Shown: positions 46,260 through 55,880, numbered from the stretch's first letter. The stretch: DNA of 64,000 bases from Acetobacter malorum (GCF_001580615.1 NZ_LHZC01000043.1:25927-89926); one strand, 5' to 3'. Translations and numbers: made by a program. The notes: generated by a model from the sequence alone, not told the origin.

Positions 46260-48644
46260 TCAGTAGGTAAAGCTGACTTCACCCAGGAACATTCTCCCGG
46301 CAGAGGGTGTTGCACGGTTGGAGAACAGGCTCTGGTAGTTCAGACGGTTGGCAAGGTTGTAGCCGTTCATGGACACTTTCCAGTGCCTGTCGAAACGGTG
46401 AGAAATCACCGCGCTGAAGTCCAGATTAGCCGGGGCACGCAGCGTGTTGGCCGTGTTGAGCCAGACATGCTGACGCCACGTGACACCACCGCCAAACGAG
46501 ATATTATACGGCGTGTGAGCAAACGCATTATAGACTGACCACAGCGTGGCCTGATTATGCGGCACATACTGAACATTCTTGCCACGATTGGCTTTGGTGG
46601 CCGAATACGTCGTGTCACTGTCATACAGGGCATAGGTGGCGGTAATGTTCCAGCCCGGCAGAATGATGCCGCCCACGGACAGTTCCAGCCCCTGGTTGCG
46701 CTGACGGTCAGATGACCCCTGCACTTCCCCCGTTACCGGGTCGGCATTCATGGTGTTGCCTTTATCCAGCCGGAAGAGAGAGGCCGTTGCGCCAATCCGG
46801 TCATGGAACAGGCTGTATTTCGCACCAAGTTCGTAAAGCTGGGATTTTTCCGGGCTGGCAAACGAGTTCGTGCCCGGGCGGATCGGCACAGACCCGTTGG
46901 TGACATACATCCCCATCGGCGTGGTGGAGCTTGCCCATGTGAAGTAGTAGGTCTGGTGTTCATCCGGCGTTGCCACAAGGCTGACATTGGGGTTGAACAC
47001 ACCGCTGACATCATGGAAGTGGCTGTCAGGGTTTTTCGCAACATCACCGCCTGTCAGGTTATAGCTTGTCTGCCAGCGGTCCCAGCGGAACCCGCCTTTG
47101 ACGGAAAGCCACTTTGTCAGCCAGATCTGGTCAAACAGGAACAGGCCGGTATCAAACCCGTAGCCACTGCTGTGATCTTTTGCATGCAGCGCACCCAGAG
47201 ACACCAGCCCACCCGGATTGCTATCGCCGGGGACAAGGTTGAGGTTCCCCACATAGGGGTTCGGGTTCACAAGGCTGGCATAGGGTTTGGGGTTCAGATA
47301 GGTGGACTGTGAGCGCACGTCATTCACGCGCTCAATATCAAACCCGGCCACAAGCTGATGCCGCAGGAAACCGGTGTTGAAGTTGGCCACCATGGATGCA
47401 ACATTCTGCACGGACCAGCTTTTCTGCTCATAGGGCAGCGGAGCCATATAGGTGCCCGGCCCGGTGCCATTCCCCGCACCAGAAGGGCCGGAGCGCGCAA
47501 CGAGGGCCGCCGCCGGATCACCGTTGAAATAGTTGTTCACGCAGGTGGTGTCACACGTGGCTTTGGAGGCCGCAAAGGTCCGGTAATACTGGCCGCCGCG
47601 CAGATCATCATAAATGGTAATATGGTCGTTCACCTTATAGGTGAAGCGCGCTGTTTCCATATTATCATTCGTAGCGTTCTGGTCGTTATTGGTGCCGTAC
47701 CAGTTGGTCCGCTTCACGCCATATTCCGTAATAGGCATGCCGTAGGACGCCCCGGGTTTTGTAACAACCGGCACACCAAAATCTGGCACGGAGTTTTCCT
47801 GCTGGTGCATATATTGCAGCACCAGCGTGGCGCGCTTGCCCAGACCAAAGGCAATGGAGGGCGCAATGCCCCAGCGGTGCGAATAGATGAAGTCCCGCCC
47901 GACAACATTATGCTCGTCACCCATCCCGGTCAGGCGGAAGGCGGTGGAGCTGTCCAGCTTCTGGTTAATATCCAGCGTGCCCCGGTAATAGCTGCCCGAA
48001 CCACCCGTAAATTCAGAGGAATAATGGTTCTGCAAACCCGGGGTTTTGGTCACCATATTAATGGCGCCCCCCGTGGTGCCGTTCCCGAACACTTCCGAGG
48101 ACGGCCCCTTGATGACGGACACAGAGTCAAAATTGAAAGAGTCACGGGAATAAACGCCAAAATCCCTTAACCCGTCCTCATAGATATCATTCTGCGCCTG
48201 AAAACCACGGATCAGGAACTGATCCCCGTTCATGCCACCTGCGCCTTCCCCAATGGAGGCTGTCACACCGGGCACGTTCCGCAATGCTTCATCCAGAGAC
48301 TTCACATTTTGCTGGCGCATAAGTGCCTGCGGCACAACGTTGATGTTCTGGGGCGTATGCATCACGTCCTGCGGCATGCGGGACAGGCCGAGGGTGTCGT
48401 GCATGGTGTTAAAGCCGTGGCCCGTCACGGTCAGGCGTTCTTCGTCCGTCGCGTCTATACCGGCAACGCGCGTGGCGGGGGTTGCCGCCTGCGCTTCTGC
48501 CTTATGGCGTTTATTCTCGCGCTTGGACGCCTTCTTGTTATCTTCAGACAGGATATCAGGCGATGACGCCAACGCATGCGCTGAAAAAAAGAGAACCCCT
48601 GCAACAGATACCGGCGTGAGATACGCCTTGTATATCCTTGTCAT
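46260..48644 (-). CDS. TonB-dependent siderophore receptor, catecholate (Fiu) type
   Basis: 794 residues. Signal peptide (VSVAGVLFFSAHALAS), basic linker, plug with RMPQDVMHTPQNINVVPQALMRQQNVKSLDEALRNVPGVTAS, GDQFLIRGFQAQNDIYEDGLRDFG and SVSVIKGPSSEVFGNGTTGGAINMVTKTP; the barrel ends with TPSAGRMFLGEVSFTY. The sequence RDFGVYSRDSFNFDSVSVIKGP is typical for the Fiu/catecholate branch. It imports a ferric siderophore through the outer membrane. A Fur-like palindrome about 50 bases upstream fits iron repression. Confidence 0.93.
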   Translation of the reverse strand: MTRIYKAYLTPVSVAGVLFFSAHALASSPDILSEDNKKASKRENKRHKAEAQAATPATRVAGIDATDEERLTVTGHGFNTMHDTLGLSRMPQDVMHTPQNINVVPQALMRQQNVKSLDEALRNVPGVTASIGEGAGGMNGDQFLIRGFQAQNDIYEDGLRDFGVYSRDSFNFDSVSVIKGPSSEVFGNGTTGGAINMVTKTPGLQNHYSSEFTGGSGSYYRGTLDINQKLDSSTAFRLTGMGDEHNVVGRDFIYSHRWGIAPSIAFGLGKRATLVLQYMHQQENSVPDFGVPVVTKPGASYGMPITEYGVKRTNWYGTNNDQNATNDNMETARFTYKVNDHITIYDDLRGGQYYRTFAASKATCDTTCVNNYFNGDPAAALVARSGPSGAGNGTGPGTYMAPLPYEQKSWSVQNVASMVANFNTGFLRHQLVAGFDIERVNDVRSQSTYLNPKPYASLVNPNPYVGNLNLVPGDSNPGGLVSLGALHAKDHSSGYGFDTGLFLFDQIWLTKWLSVKGGFRWDRWQTSYNLTGGDVAKNPDSHFHDVSGVFNPNVSLVATPDEHQTYYFTWASSTTPMGMYVTNGSVPIRPGTNSFASPEKSQLYELGAKYSLFHDRIGATASLFRLDKGNTMNADPVTGEVQGSSDRQRNQGLELSVGGIILPGWNITATYALYDSDTTYSATKANRGKNVQYVPHNQATLWSVYNAFAHTPYNISFGGGVTWRQHVWLNTANTLRAPANLDFSAVISHRFDRHWKVSMNGYNLANRLNYQSLFSNRATPSAGRMFLGEVSFTY

Positions 48645-48693
48645 TCACCTGCCCTTTGGAAGTATGTCAGTCTCGACACCCATAAAGTGCAGA

Positions 48694-48708
48694 TGCGAAT
48701 AATTCTCA
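48694..48708 (-). promoter_or_regulatory. Fur-like iron box upstream of the siderophore receptor
   Basis: The 15-mer TGCGAATAATTCTCA is a 7-1-7 inverted repeat close to the Fur consensus (TGAGAATNATTCTCA), off by two bases in the left arm. It lies 50 bases upstream of the receptor start at 48644, where a promoter is expected. Confidence 0.7.
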
Positions 48709-48829
48709 ATATATTTTTTACGAATATATCGTCACAGCATGACAGGGTTGTGATTCTCACAGCCCTTTCACGGGAACATCCTCCATGTCCCTCCAACAGA
48801 AAAGAGCGTAAAAAGCCTTTTTTCCAACC

Positions 48830-50002
48830 GTGTCTGGCCTGCTCTTGCCCCATTCTGTTTCTTCTCCCACCCGGTCCCGCCTGCCCGTTCTCTCCCTTGT
48901 TTCTGTGGGGCTGATTTTCGGCCTGACCTACGGGCTCAGCACGCCGCTTCTCACCTTTTCTCTGCTGGACCACGGGTACGGCCCCCACACCATTGCGGCT
49001 CTGGCCATGATGCACGGCGTGGGTGTGCTGGGCATTGCTCCGTTCCTGCCCCGGCTGGCCGGGTGGGTGGGGCCGCGCACGGTGCTGCTGGTGGCGCTGG
49101 CCTGCACGGCGGTTACCCTTGTTCTGTTTCCGGTGGTGCCGTCCATCTGGTTCTGGTTCCCGCTCCGGCTTGCACTGGGCGTGGCGACAGAGAGCATGCT
49201 CATCATGTCGGAAAGCTGGCTGAACCAGAGCACGGATGACAGCAACCGCACCCGCACCATGGGGCTTTACAGCGCCATGCTTTCCTCCGGCTTTGCCACT
49301 GGCCCGGTGCTGCTCACGCTGGTTGGGCGGCATGGGATCGCCCCATTCGCCATTACCAGTGTTTTTGTGCTGGCGGCTTTTGTGATGGTGAGCATGCCGT
49401 GGATGCGCGCACCCAAACCGGAGCGCCCGGCCCATAGCGGCCTGTGGCGCTATATCGGGATGGCCCCCATTGCCATTTGTGTCACGCTGCTCATGGCCAT
49501 GCTGGAAGCCGCAAGCTCCGCCTTCCTACCGCTCTACGCGCTGCATACGGGCTGGTCGGAACGGCAGGCGACGCTGCTACTCTCCGTCATGCTGCTGGGG
49601 GCCATTGTGTTGCAGGCTCCGCTGGGCTGGGTGGCGGACCGGCTGAAAAACCCGCGCGCCATGCTCATCACTCTCGGCACAGCCTCGACACTGGGGGCAT
49701 GCCTTTGGCCCCTCGCCATTGGCACCCCGGCGCTGGCCTATCCGCTGCTGTTTGTGTGGGATGGATTGTTTGCCGCACTCTATACCGTCGCCATGTCCGT
49801 AGTGGGCAGTCGGTTTTCCGGCGGAGACCTTGTCTCTGTTTACGCCGCCACGTCGGTTGCGTGGGGGCTTGGCTCCTTTGCGGGGCCGGGTATGGCAGGC
49901 TCCGCCATGGCGTTTTCTCCCACCAGCGGCCTGCCTTTGTTTGTCGCCTGTGCCTGTGGGCTGTTTACGCTGCTGCCGGTTTTTCTGAAGAACCGCGCCT
50001 GA
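48830..50002 (+). CDS. MFS transporter, YcaD-like
   Basis: 390 residues from a GTG at 48830. Twelve membrane helices. Family features are VSVGLIFGLTYGLSTPLLTFSLLD, HGVGVLGIAPFLPRLAGWVGPRT, ATESMLIMSESWLNQSTDDSNRTRTMGLYSAMLSSGFATGP and GWVADRLKNPRAMLI. It sits in the inner membrane and could export a drug or a siderophore. Its location next to the siderophore receptor, divergently, hints at the latter, but this is only context. Confidence 0.87.
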   Translation: MSGLLLPHSVSSPTRSRLPVLSLVSVGLIFGLTYGLSTPLLTFSLLDHGYGPHTIAALAMMHGVGVLGIAPFLPRLAGWVGPRTVLLVALACTAVTLVLFPVVPSIWFWFPLRLALGVATESMLIMSESWLNQSTDDSNRTRTMGLYSAMLSSGFATGPVLLTLVGRHGIAPFAITSVFVLAAFVMVSMPWMRAPKPERPAHSGLWRYIGMAPIAICVTLLMAMLEAASSAFLPLYALHTGWSERQATLLLSVMLLGAIVLQAPLGWVADRLKNPRAMLITLGTASTLGACLWPLAIGTPALAYPLLFVWDGLFAALYTVAMSVVGSRFSGGDLVSVYAATSVAWGLGSFAGPGMAGSAMAFSPTSGLPLFVACACGLFTLLPVFLKNRA

Positions 50003-50092
50003 AAAATGCCCGTGCCTGCATCTTGCACGCCACTCCAAAAACTATAAAGTCCGCGCGTTTTATAAAAACCAGCACCGCTTAAGAGAAATTCA

Positions 50093-50548
50093 ATGAGAAA
50101 ACTTCTTTTACCTGTCTTTTTATTTTGTTCTCTCTCGGGCTGCCTCAGCGCACATACAGAAATGCTGGATGAACGCACCGCCATCATTTCCGGCAAAGGC
50201 TCTTCTTTTGATGACCTCGCCAAAGTGACACACAAGGTTTTCATGGAAGCCGCCACCACAGGCCAGCAGCGCGGGTTCCAGTATTTTCAGATTCTGGATG
50301 ACAAGCAGGGATATCGCCCCACTTACGTGCAGAATGCCGCCACCACATCCACCAGTGGTACCATGACCAGAACAGGCCGCCATTCCACGTATTATAACGA
50401 GACCACAACCAGCACCCCGGCCTCAGTCACGCGGCTGGACAAGCCCATGAAAGAGACCGTGGTGCGGTTTTACAAAACGGGTGAAATCACCCCCGGCCAG
50501 CCCGGCGTCTGGTCTGTGCAGAGCATTCTGGCCGCCAACGGCTCGTAA
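50093..50548 (+). CDS. Predicted lipoprotein, unknown function
   Basis: 151 residues. The signal peptide MRKLLLPVFLFCSLSGC ends in a lipobox (LSGC), so Cys 17 should carry the lipid. The mature part (VTHKVFMEAATTGQQRGFQYFQILDD) resembles the CC0125/CC1285 lipoprotein group. A Ser/Thr-rich stretch follows (TTSTSGTMTRTGRHSTYYNETTTS is paraphrased here as a Thr-rich low-complexity run near residues 83-110). Upstream AT-rich bases and AAGAGA give a weak ribosome site. It likely sits in the inner or outer membrane facing the periplasm. Confidence 0.8.
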   Translation: MRKLLLPVFLFCSLSGCLSAHTEMLDERTAIISGKGSSFDDLAKVTHKVFMEAATTGQQRGFQYFQILDDKQGYRPTYVQNAATTSTSGTMTRTGRHSTYYNETTTSTPASVTRLDKPMKETVVRFYKTGEITPGQPGVWSVQSILAANGS

Positions 50549-50562
50549 GCCCCCGAATACCT

Positions 50563-51792
50563 TCAGGCAGCACCCGCGCCCTGTGTGTTGACCTGAAGGC
50601 GGTAGAGGGATTCCCCCGCACACATAAACAGCCAGTTCCGCTTAGGCCCGCCAAAGGTGAGGTTGGACACCCCGTGCGGCAGGCGGATACGGCCAATCAG
50701 CTGGCCTTCCGGGTTGAACACAAACACCCCGCACAGGCCCAGCGGCCCGCTGGCCCCGCACCAGAGATTGCCGAAGATATCGACCTTCATCCCATCCGGC
50801 CCCATCTGCACGCCCTGAAAATGCATATTGGTAAACAGGCGCGGGTTGGAGAGGGTGTTGTCTTTGAGCACGTCATACACATGCACGGCCTGATCGCCCT
50901 CATGCCCATACCCACCCGGCTGCTTGCCGGAGGAAATGACATACAGGCGGGAATGATCGGGCGAGAAGCACAGGCCGTTGGGGTTGGGCAGTTGCTCCTG
51001 CGTCAGCACACATTCAATCCGGCCTGAAGGATCAATGCGGAAAGTATGGTCCGCCTGCCGCTTCACGCCGCCAAGCTCACCAATCAGCTCTTCGCCAATC
51101 CGCCAGCGAATATGGCCCTCCGGGTTGGCCTCACCGCCCGGTTCATCCGCATGGCCTTCGGTAAAGCCATCGCCATAGCCGGGGTCGGTAAACCAGATGC
51201 TGCCGTCCGGATGAGCGATCACATCATTGGGGGAGTTCAGGGCATGGCCTTCATACCGGTCGGCCAGCACGCGCACGGAACCATCATGTTCCCAGCGGAT
51301 CACGCGGCGCAGGAAGTGCTCGCAGGAAATCTGGCGGCCCTGATAATCAAACGTATTGCCGTTGGAATGGTAGGATTCCGGGCGGAACACAGTAACCTCG
51401 CCCGTCTCCCACAAATACCGATACTGGCGGCTGGTCACGGTGTCACTCAGCAGCAGATACCGGCCCTCGGCAGACCAGGCGGGGCCTTCCAGCCAGGTGC
51501 CCTGATCCCACACCCGGTGCAGGGTGGCCGCCCCAAACAGCAGGTCACGGAAGGAGCGATCAATCACAATCACATCCGGGTCCGGCGTGTAGGCGGGTGG
51601 TGCCCCCGGCCCCCACTGGCGCGGGGGTGTGGTGGTCACATCCGCAGGGCGGGTGGTTTCGGGCTGCGGAGGGGCCGCCGCATGGTCCGCCGCCTGCGCA
51701 AGTGAGGAGACTGCAAGCCCTGTGGGAACGCAGGCAAGCCCCTGCAAAACCGTCCGGCGCTGCATAATCCTGTGGCGTGTCGCCTTAGCCAT
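50563..51792 (-). CDS. Exported SMP-30/gluconolactonase-family protein
   Basis: 409 residues from the ATG at 51792, nine bases after AGGAG. A Tat-type signal (RRTVLQGLACVPTGLAVSSLAQA) leads into a six-bladed propeller: LEGPAWSAEGRYLLLSDT, YQGRQISCEHFLRRVIRWE, LNSPNDVIAHPDGSIWFTDPGYG, LPNPNGLCFSPDHSRLYVISSG, GVQMGPDGMKVDIFGNLWCGASGPLGLCGVFVF. The Glu at the start and the Asn-Asp pair match the metal site of gluconolactonases. A periplasmic lactonase would hydrolyse the gluconolactone made by the membrane glucose dehydrogenase; this link is inference. Monocistronic. Confidence 0.9.
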   Translation of the reverse strand: MAKATRHRIMQRRTVLQGLACVPTGLAVSSLAQAADHAAAPPQPETTRPADVTTTPPRQWGPGAPPAYTPDPDVIVIDRSFRDLLFGAATLHRVWDQGTWLEGPAWSAEGRYLLLSDTVTSRQYRYLWETGEVTVFRPESYHSNGNTFDYQGRQISCEHFLRRVIRWEHDGSVRVLADRYEGHALNSPNDVIAHPDGSIWFTDPGYGDGFTEGHADEPGGEANPEGHIRWRIGEELIGELGGVKRQADHTFRIDPSGRIECVLTQEQLPNPNGLCFSPDHSRLYVISSGKQPGGYGHEGDQAVHVYDVLKDNTLSNPRLFTNMHFQGVQMGPDGMKVDIFGNLWCGASGPLGLCGVFVFNPEGQLIGRIRLPHGVSNLTFGGPKRNWLFMCAGESLYRLQVNTQGAGAA

Positions 51793-51910
51793 TGTGTCTG
51801 ACTCCTGCCTCATCAGGCACACCATCGGCGGGTACGCCTTTATTTTCCCTTCCCAGTGTCATCCCTCGGGCGCTGTGTCCACCCGCAGAGCGGACGCAGC
51901 ACCCACATCC

Positions 51911-53344
51911 TCAGGGGATTTTAGCGACCCGCAGCGTGTTGGTGGAGCCACTCACCCCAAACGGCACCCCTGCCGCAATCACAATGGAATTGCCGGAGCT
52001 GCCTATTCTGGCGCGGTTCACAACGTCCAGCGCAGAGTCCACCATGTCCTCCACGTTTGTCACCTGCTTGCCTTCATTCACAACAGCCCGCACACCCCAG
52101 ACCAGCGCCATGCGCCGCCCGGCTTCATGCGTGGGGGTAATGCCCAGAATGGGGCAGGATGGCCGCTCCCGCGCAATGCGGAAGGCTGTGGCCCCGCGGT
52201 GCGTATAGGCCACAATGGCCGGAGCCTTGAGCGTATCCGCCACCTGCTGGGCTGCCCCGGCAATGGCGTCGGCCACGTAATCTTCCGGAGCCAGACGGGC
52301 GCGGGCCATCATGCTCTGCCATTCCGCATCCTGCTCAATGCGCCAGATAATCCGGTTCATGATGCGCACGGCCTCACGCGGATACTGCCCGGCGGCGGAT
52401 TCAGCAGAGAGCATGACGGCATCCGCGCCATCAAACACCGCTGTCGCCACGTCGGACGCTTCCGCGCGCGTGGGTGTGGGGGATGAGATCATGCTTTCCA
52501 GCATCTGCGTCGCCACCACAACCGGCTTACCGAGACGGCGGGCCAGCCGGATGATGCGCTTCTGCACCAGCGGCACGTTCTCGGGCGGCAGTTCCACGCC
52601 CAGATCGCCACGGGCGACCATCACGGCGTCCGTCAGTTCCAGAATGGCTTCCAGATTTTCGATCGCCTGCGGTTTTTCCAGTTTGACCAGCAGGTTAGCG
52701 CGCTCACCCACCAGAGTGCGGGCCTCGCTCACATCTTCAGGCCGCTGCACGAAGGACAGAGCGATATAATCCACGCCCAGATCCAGCGCGAACGCCAGAT
52801 CCCGCCGGTCCTTTTCCGTCAGGGCGGGAATAGGCAGCGCCACATCCGGCACGTTCACGCCCTTATGGTTGGAGAGCACGCCGCCCACATCGACCGTGCT
52901 TTCCAGCCAGTCCGGGCCGACAGCCTTCACCACCACAGCCAGCTTGCCATCATCCATCAGCAGGCGGCTGCCGGGTTTGGCGACGGCAATAATTTCAGGG
53001 TGAGGCAGGCAGACGCGGGTTTCATCCCCCGGTGCGGTGGACAGATCGAACCGGAAAGAGGCTCCGGGTTTGAGCGTCACCTTGCCATCGGCAAAAACGC
53101 CAACCCGCAACTTTGGCCCCTGCATGTCGGCCAGAATGCCAATGGGTTCACCCAGTTCGGCTTCCACCCGCCGCACAATGGCGTGGCGGGCGGCGTGGTC
53201 CTCATGCGTGCCGTGGGAGAAGTTGAAGCGGAACACATCCGCCCCGGCCACAGCCAGATCCCGGATTGTCTCGTAATCGCTGGATGCCGGGCCAAGAGTT
53301 GCAACAATCTTGGTCCGGCAGATAAGCGCGTTTGAGGTGGGCAT
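51911..53344 (-). CDS. pyk: Pyruvate kinase
   Basis: 477 residues from the ATG at 53344 (AAGGAG five bases upstream; a GTG two codons earlier abuts it). Family landmarks are TKIVATLGPASSDYETIRDL, FRFNFSHGTHEDH, GILADMQGPKLRVG, KDRRDLAFALDLGVDYIALSFVQRPEDV, LVKLEKPQAIENL, MVARGDLGVELP and ATQMLESMISSPTPTRAEASDVA, then the C-terminal domain with AYTHRGATAFRIARERP. It converts phosphoenolpyruvate and ADP to pyruvate and ATP in the cytoplasm. Co-directional with the SH3 protein gene 35 bases upstream. Confidence 0.97.
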   Translation of the reverse strand: MPTSNALICRTKIVATLGPASSDYETIRDLAVAGADVFRFNFSHGTHEDHAARHAIVRRVEAELGEPIGILADMQGPKLRVGVFADGKVTLKPGASFRFDLSTAPGDETRVCLPHPEIIAVAKPGSRLLMDDGKLAVVVKAVGPDWLESTVDVGGVLSNHKGVNVPDVALPIPALTEKDRRDLAFALDLGVDYIALSFVQRPEDVSEARTLVGERANLLVKLEKPQAIENLEAILELTDAVMVARGDLGVELPPENVPLVQKRIIRLARRLGKPVVVATQMLESMISSPTPTRAEASDVATAVFDGADAVMLSAESAAGQYPREAVRIMNRIIWRIEQDAEWQSMMARARLAPEDYVADAIAGAAQQVADTLKAPAIVAYTHRGATAFRIARERPSCPILGITPTHEAGRRMALVWGVRAVVNEGKQVTNVEDMVDSALDVVNRARIGSSGNSIVIAAGVPFGVSGSTNTLRVAKIP

Positions 53345-53379
53345 GATCACTCCTTGTCCTTACTTAACCAGTCCGGGGT

Positions 53380-54354
53380 TCAGGAAGGAGTGATAGCTTC
53401 CTCCGCATCCACGCCCCAGATCGCACGGCGGGGAACCCAGCCGGTGTAATTCTTGACCGAGACCTTGCACCACTCAGACCCGGCTGCACATTCCTTAACA
53501 GATCCCACAGCACCGGGTTTCAGAACAGCAACCGCAGGCGCATCGTTGCTAGCCGTACTGTGCATGACAACCGCCCCGGTCACGCTCTTTGCATCAGCAG
53601 GCGTGGGCAGCGTGGCCACCACGCGGGTGTCCATGTGGCCGGAAGGCTGTTCTTTATTGCCGTTTTTATCGAGTTTGACTTCCAGCGGCGCTTCATCTCC
53701 GGGCGGTTCACCCGGCACAAGGAAGTCCCGCCCGCCGGACAGCGTAGCCTGCTGAATCCAGCCTTTCTGGCCGGTCTCATCTTCCACCAGACGCCAGACA
53801 TCAAATTCCCGTTCAATCCGCATGGGCATGCCACGGCGGTGATAAACCCAGAGAATGGGGAAGCGGCGGCCCGGCCCCGCGCGCATATTCACCTCATCAG
53901 ACCGCAGGGCGGCATAACGCGGCAGCGGCAGGCCCGTCACGGTGCCTTTGGGCGGTTCCGGGGGGGCGGCTGCGGCAGGCGGCGTTGCAGGCTGGTCGGC
54001 TGCGGCAGCCCCGGCTGCGCCTGCGGCGGCTCCGGCAGCAGCACCGGCGGCGGCCGTTGCGGCTTTATGTTTTACGGGAGCATGGGCGGCCTGCCCCGCA
54101 GCGTGGCGGGCTTTGGCGGCCTCATGGTGGCTGCGATGCGCACTCTTGCCTTCCGCCGTAGCGGCCTTTTTGGCAGCGGGTTTGTCTGCTGTCTTTTTCT
54201 TGGCAGCAGCGTGGTCCGCTTCGGCATGGTGGGCATGGTGCTTGTGCGCGGCAGGCTTCTTATCAGCAGCAGCCGCGCCGGACAGAGCGACCGCACACCC
54301 TGCCAGACAGGACAGCAGTCGGAACCGGAAAGTCAGAGGCAATGTGAACATCAT
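53380..54354 (-). CDS. Exported SH3-domain protein with Ala/His/Lys-rich N-terminus
   Basis: 324 residues from the ATG at 54354; the signal peptide LTFRFRLLSCLAGCAVALSGAAAAD follows. Residues about 25-140 are a low-complexity Ala/Lys/His region. The C-terminal half carries two bacterial SH3-like repeats: SDEVNMRAGPGRRFPILWVYHRRGMPMRI...WRLVEDETGQKGWIQQATLSG, and VAVLKPGAVGSVKECAAGSEWCKVSVKNYTGWVPRRAIWG. Such proteins bind peptidoglycan or act as periplasmic scaffolds. It is downstream of moeB and the DsrE-like gene on the same strand, and upstream of pyk. Confidence 0.85.
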   Translation of the reverse strand: MMFTLPLTFRFRLLSCLAGCAVALSGAAAADKKPAAHKHHAHHAEADHAAAKKKTADKPAAKKAATAEGKSAHRSHHEAAKARHAAGQAAHAPVKHKAATAAAGAAAGAAAGAAGAAAADQPATPPAAAAPPEPPKGTVTGLPLPRYAALRSDEVNMRAGPGRRFPILWVYHRRGMPMRIEREFDVWRLVEDETGQKGWIQQATLSGGRDFLVPGEPPGDEAPLEVKLDKNGNKEQPSGHMDTRVVATLPTPADAKSVTGAVVMHSTASNDAPAVAVLKPGAVGSVKECAAGSEWCKVSVKNYTGWVPRRAIWGVDAEEAITPS

Positions 54355-54397
54355 GCCTGCATCCCTGCCAAGAGAGAAACGCGGGGGCAAGCGGTTT

Positions 54398-54889
54398 TTA
54401 GAAAACCGCCACCCGGGCCGCACCCGCCCTGTCCAGAAACGTAGGCAGGCCCACAACCGCCACGCCTTCTTCCAGCGCCTCATCCGTCAGGCCCATGGTC
54501 TTCAGCCCGGAGTCGCACACCATTAGCGTTGCATCCATGTCCCGCAGGGCCGTGCGCAGGTCATTCAGCCCCGCCACACCGGCTGCTGTCCGCCAGTCTT
54601 CCCGCTGGGAATCTTCCAGCCCGTCCCATTTTGCGCAGAAAGCAGCCACACCGGCCCCCATGCCGAACAGCACGACAGTCTGGCCCAGTGCGCAGGCTGT
54701 AGCGGCCAGCATCAAGGCGGCATGCACACGCTCATAGCGGGCTTCCACAATCACCAGCGCCAGATCACACTGCGGGAAGGCGGACGCTCCCACAGCAGCG
54801 GAAAAGCCGGTGCGGCCAGAAGGCCCTGCCGCAGGCGCCGAAGAGCCGGCAAACAGCCCGCCGCCAGGTTCACCAGAAAGTTCAGCCAT
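54398..54889 (-). CDS. DsrE/TusD-like sulfur-relay family protein
   Basis: 163 residues. After a Gly/Ala-rich N-terminal ~35 residues the DsrE fold begins: CDLALVIVEARYERVHAALMLAATACALGQTVVLFGMGAGVAAF, and the later DATLMVCDSGLKTMGLTDEAL with a Cys at the place of the sulfur-carrying Cys of DsrE2-type proteins. It overlaps the moeB stop by eight bases, so both are translated together; a role in sulfur transfer to a MoeB/ThiF-activated carrier is possible but unproven. The N-terminus is variable and the start could be internal. Confidence 0.8.
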   Translation of the reverse strand: MAELSGEPGGGLFAGSSAPAAGPSGRTGFSAAVGASAFPQCDLALVIVEARYERVHAALMLAATACALGQTVVLFGMGAGVAAFCAKWDGLEDSQREDWRTAAGVAGLNDLRTALRDMDATLMVCDSGLKTMGLTDEALEEGVAVVGLPTFLDRAGAARVAVF

Positions 54890-55664
54890 CAGACGTCTCC
54901 CGTTTCAGAGTCCCGCAGACCGGGCATGTCGGGTCCCGTTGCAGGGCGATGGTTGTAAACCGTGTACTCAAAGCATCCCACATCAGCAGCCGCCCGGCCA
55001 GCGATGTTCCCAGCCCCAGAAGCTCCTTGAGCGCTTCCGTCGCCTGCAGGGTGCCCATCACGCCGGTTACGGCCCCAAACACCCCGGCCTCGCCACAGCT
55101 TAGACCCTCCGCCGCGCCGTCGGCTTGCGGGTAGAGGCAATGGTAGCACGGACCACCGCGCACTGGATGAAATGTGGAAAGCTGGCCTTCAAACCGCTGC
55201 ACGGCAGCAGAAACCAGTGGCCGCCCAGTCCGCACGCAGGCGGCATTCACCAGATAGCGGGTGGTGAAGTTATCGCAGCCATCACACACCAGATCATACC
55301 GGCTGACCAGATCCTCCACGTTGTCCGCGCTCAGGCGCATGGGCCATGTTTCCAGCGTCAGCTCCGGGTTCAGCGCTTCCAGCCGGGCGCGGGCGGAGTC
55401 CACCTTGGGCGTGCCCACGGCCTGCGTGGTGTGCAGGATCTGGCGTTGCAGGTTGGAGAGTTCCACGGTGTCATCATCCACCAGCCCGATCCGCCCTACC
55501 CCCGCGGCAGCCAGATAGAGGGCCGCAGGCGAGCCCAGTCCCCCGGCTCCCACAATCAGCACGGAGGCCGCCTTAAGGGCCGCCTGCCCCGTGCCGCCGA
55601 CCTCGGGCAGAAGAATATGGCGGGAATATCGCTGAATTTCGGCTTCCGTGAAATCAAACGCCAT
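54882..55664 (-). CDS. moeB: MoeB/ThiF-family adenylyltransferase
   Basis: 260 residues. FTEAEIQRYSRHILLPEVGGTGQ is the standard start, followed by the ATP motif VLIVGAGGLGSPAALYLAAAGVGRIGLVDDDTVELSNLQRQ, CDGCDNFTTRYLVNAACV, and two zinc CxxC pairs (CYHCLYP near 175 and CPVCG near 250). It adenylates the C-terminal Gly-Gly of a sulfur carrier such as MoaD or ThiS in molybdopterin or thiamine synthesis. No rhodanese domain is present, which fits MoeB. First gene of a moeB-DsrE-SH3 run. Confidence 0.93.
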   Translation of the reverse strand: MAFDFTEAEIQRYSRHILLPEVGGTGQAALKAASVLIVGAGGLGSPAALYLAAAGVGRIGLVDDDTVELSNLQRQILHTTQAVGTPKVDSARARLEALNPELTLETWPMRLSADNVEDLVSRYDLVCDGCDNFTTRYLVNAACVRTGRPLVSAAVQRFEGQLSTFHPVRGGPCYHCLYPQADGAAEGLSCGEAGVFGAVTGVMGTLQATEALKELLGLGTSLAGRLLMWDALSTRFTTIALQRDPTCPVCGTLKRETSDG

Positions 55665-55880
55665 CTGAGCGCCCTTTTGCTGCGGGCAGAGTATCTCTGC
55701 GGATGAAGGTCTGTCTGACTTTGGCGGGGCCAGCAGTGTGGCCTTCTATGCCATGCCGGGGTTTTTTATGCCCCGTTCACTTTTCCGTGATACTATGAAT
55801 TCATATTAATGAAACTATGCATGGGAGCCATGCGTCTGCTATATGTGAAATGCAATTTTAGCATACGAGGAGTGCAAACA

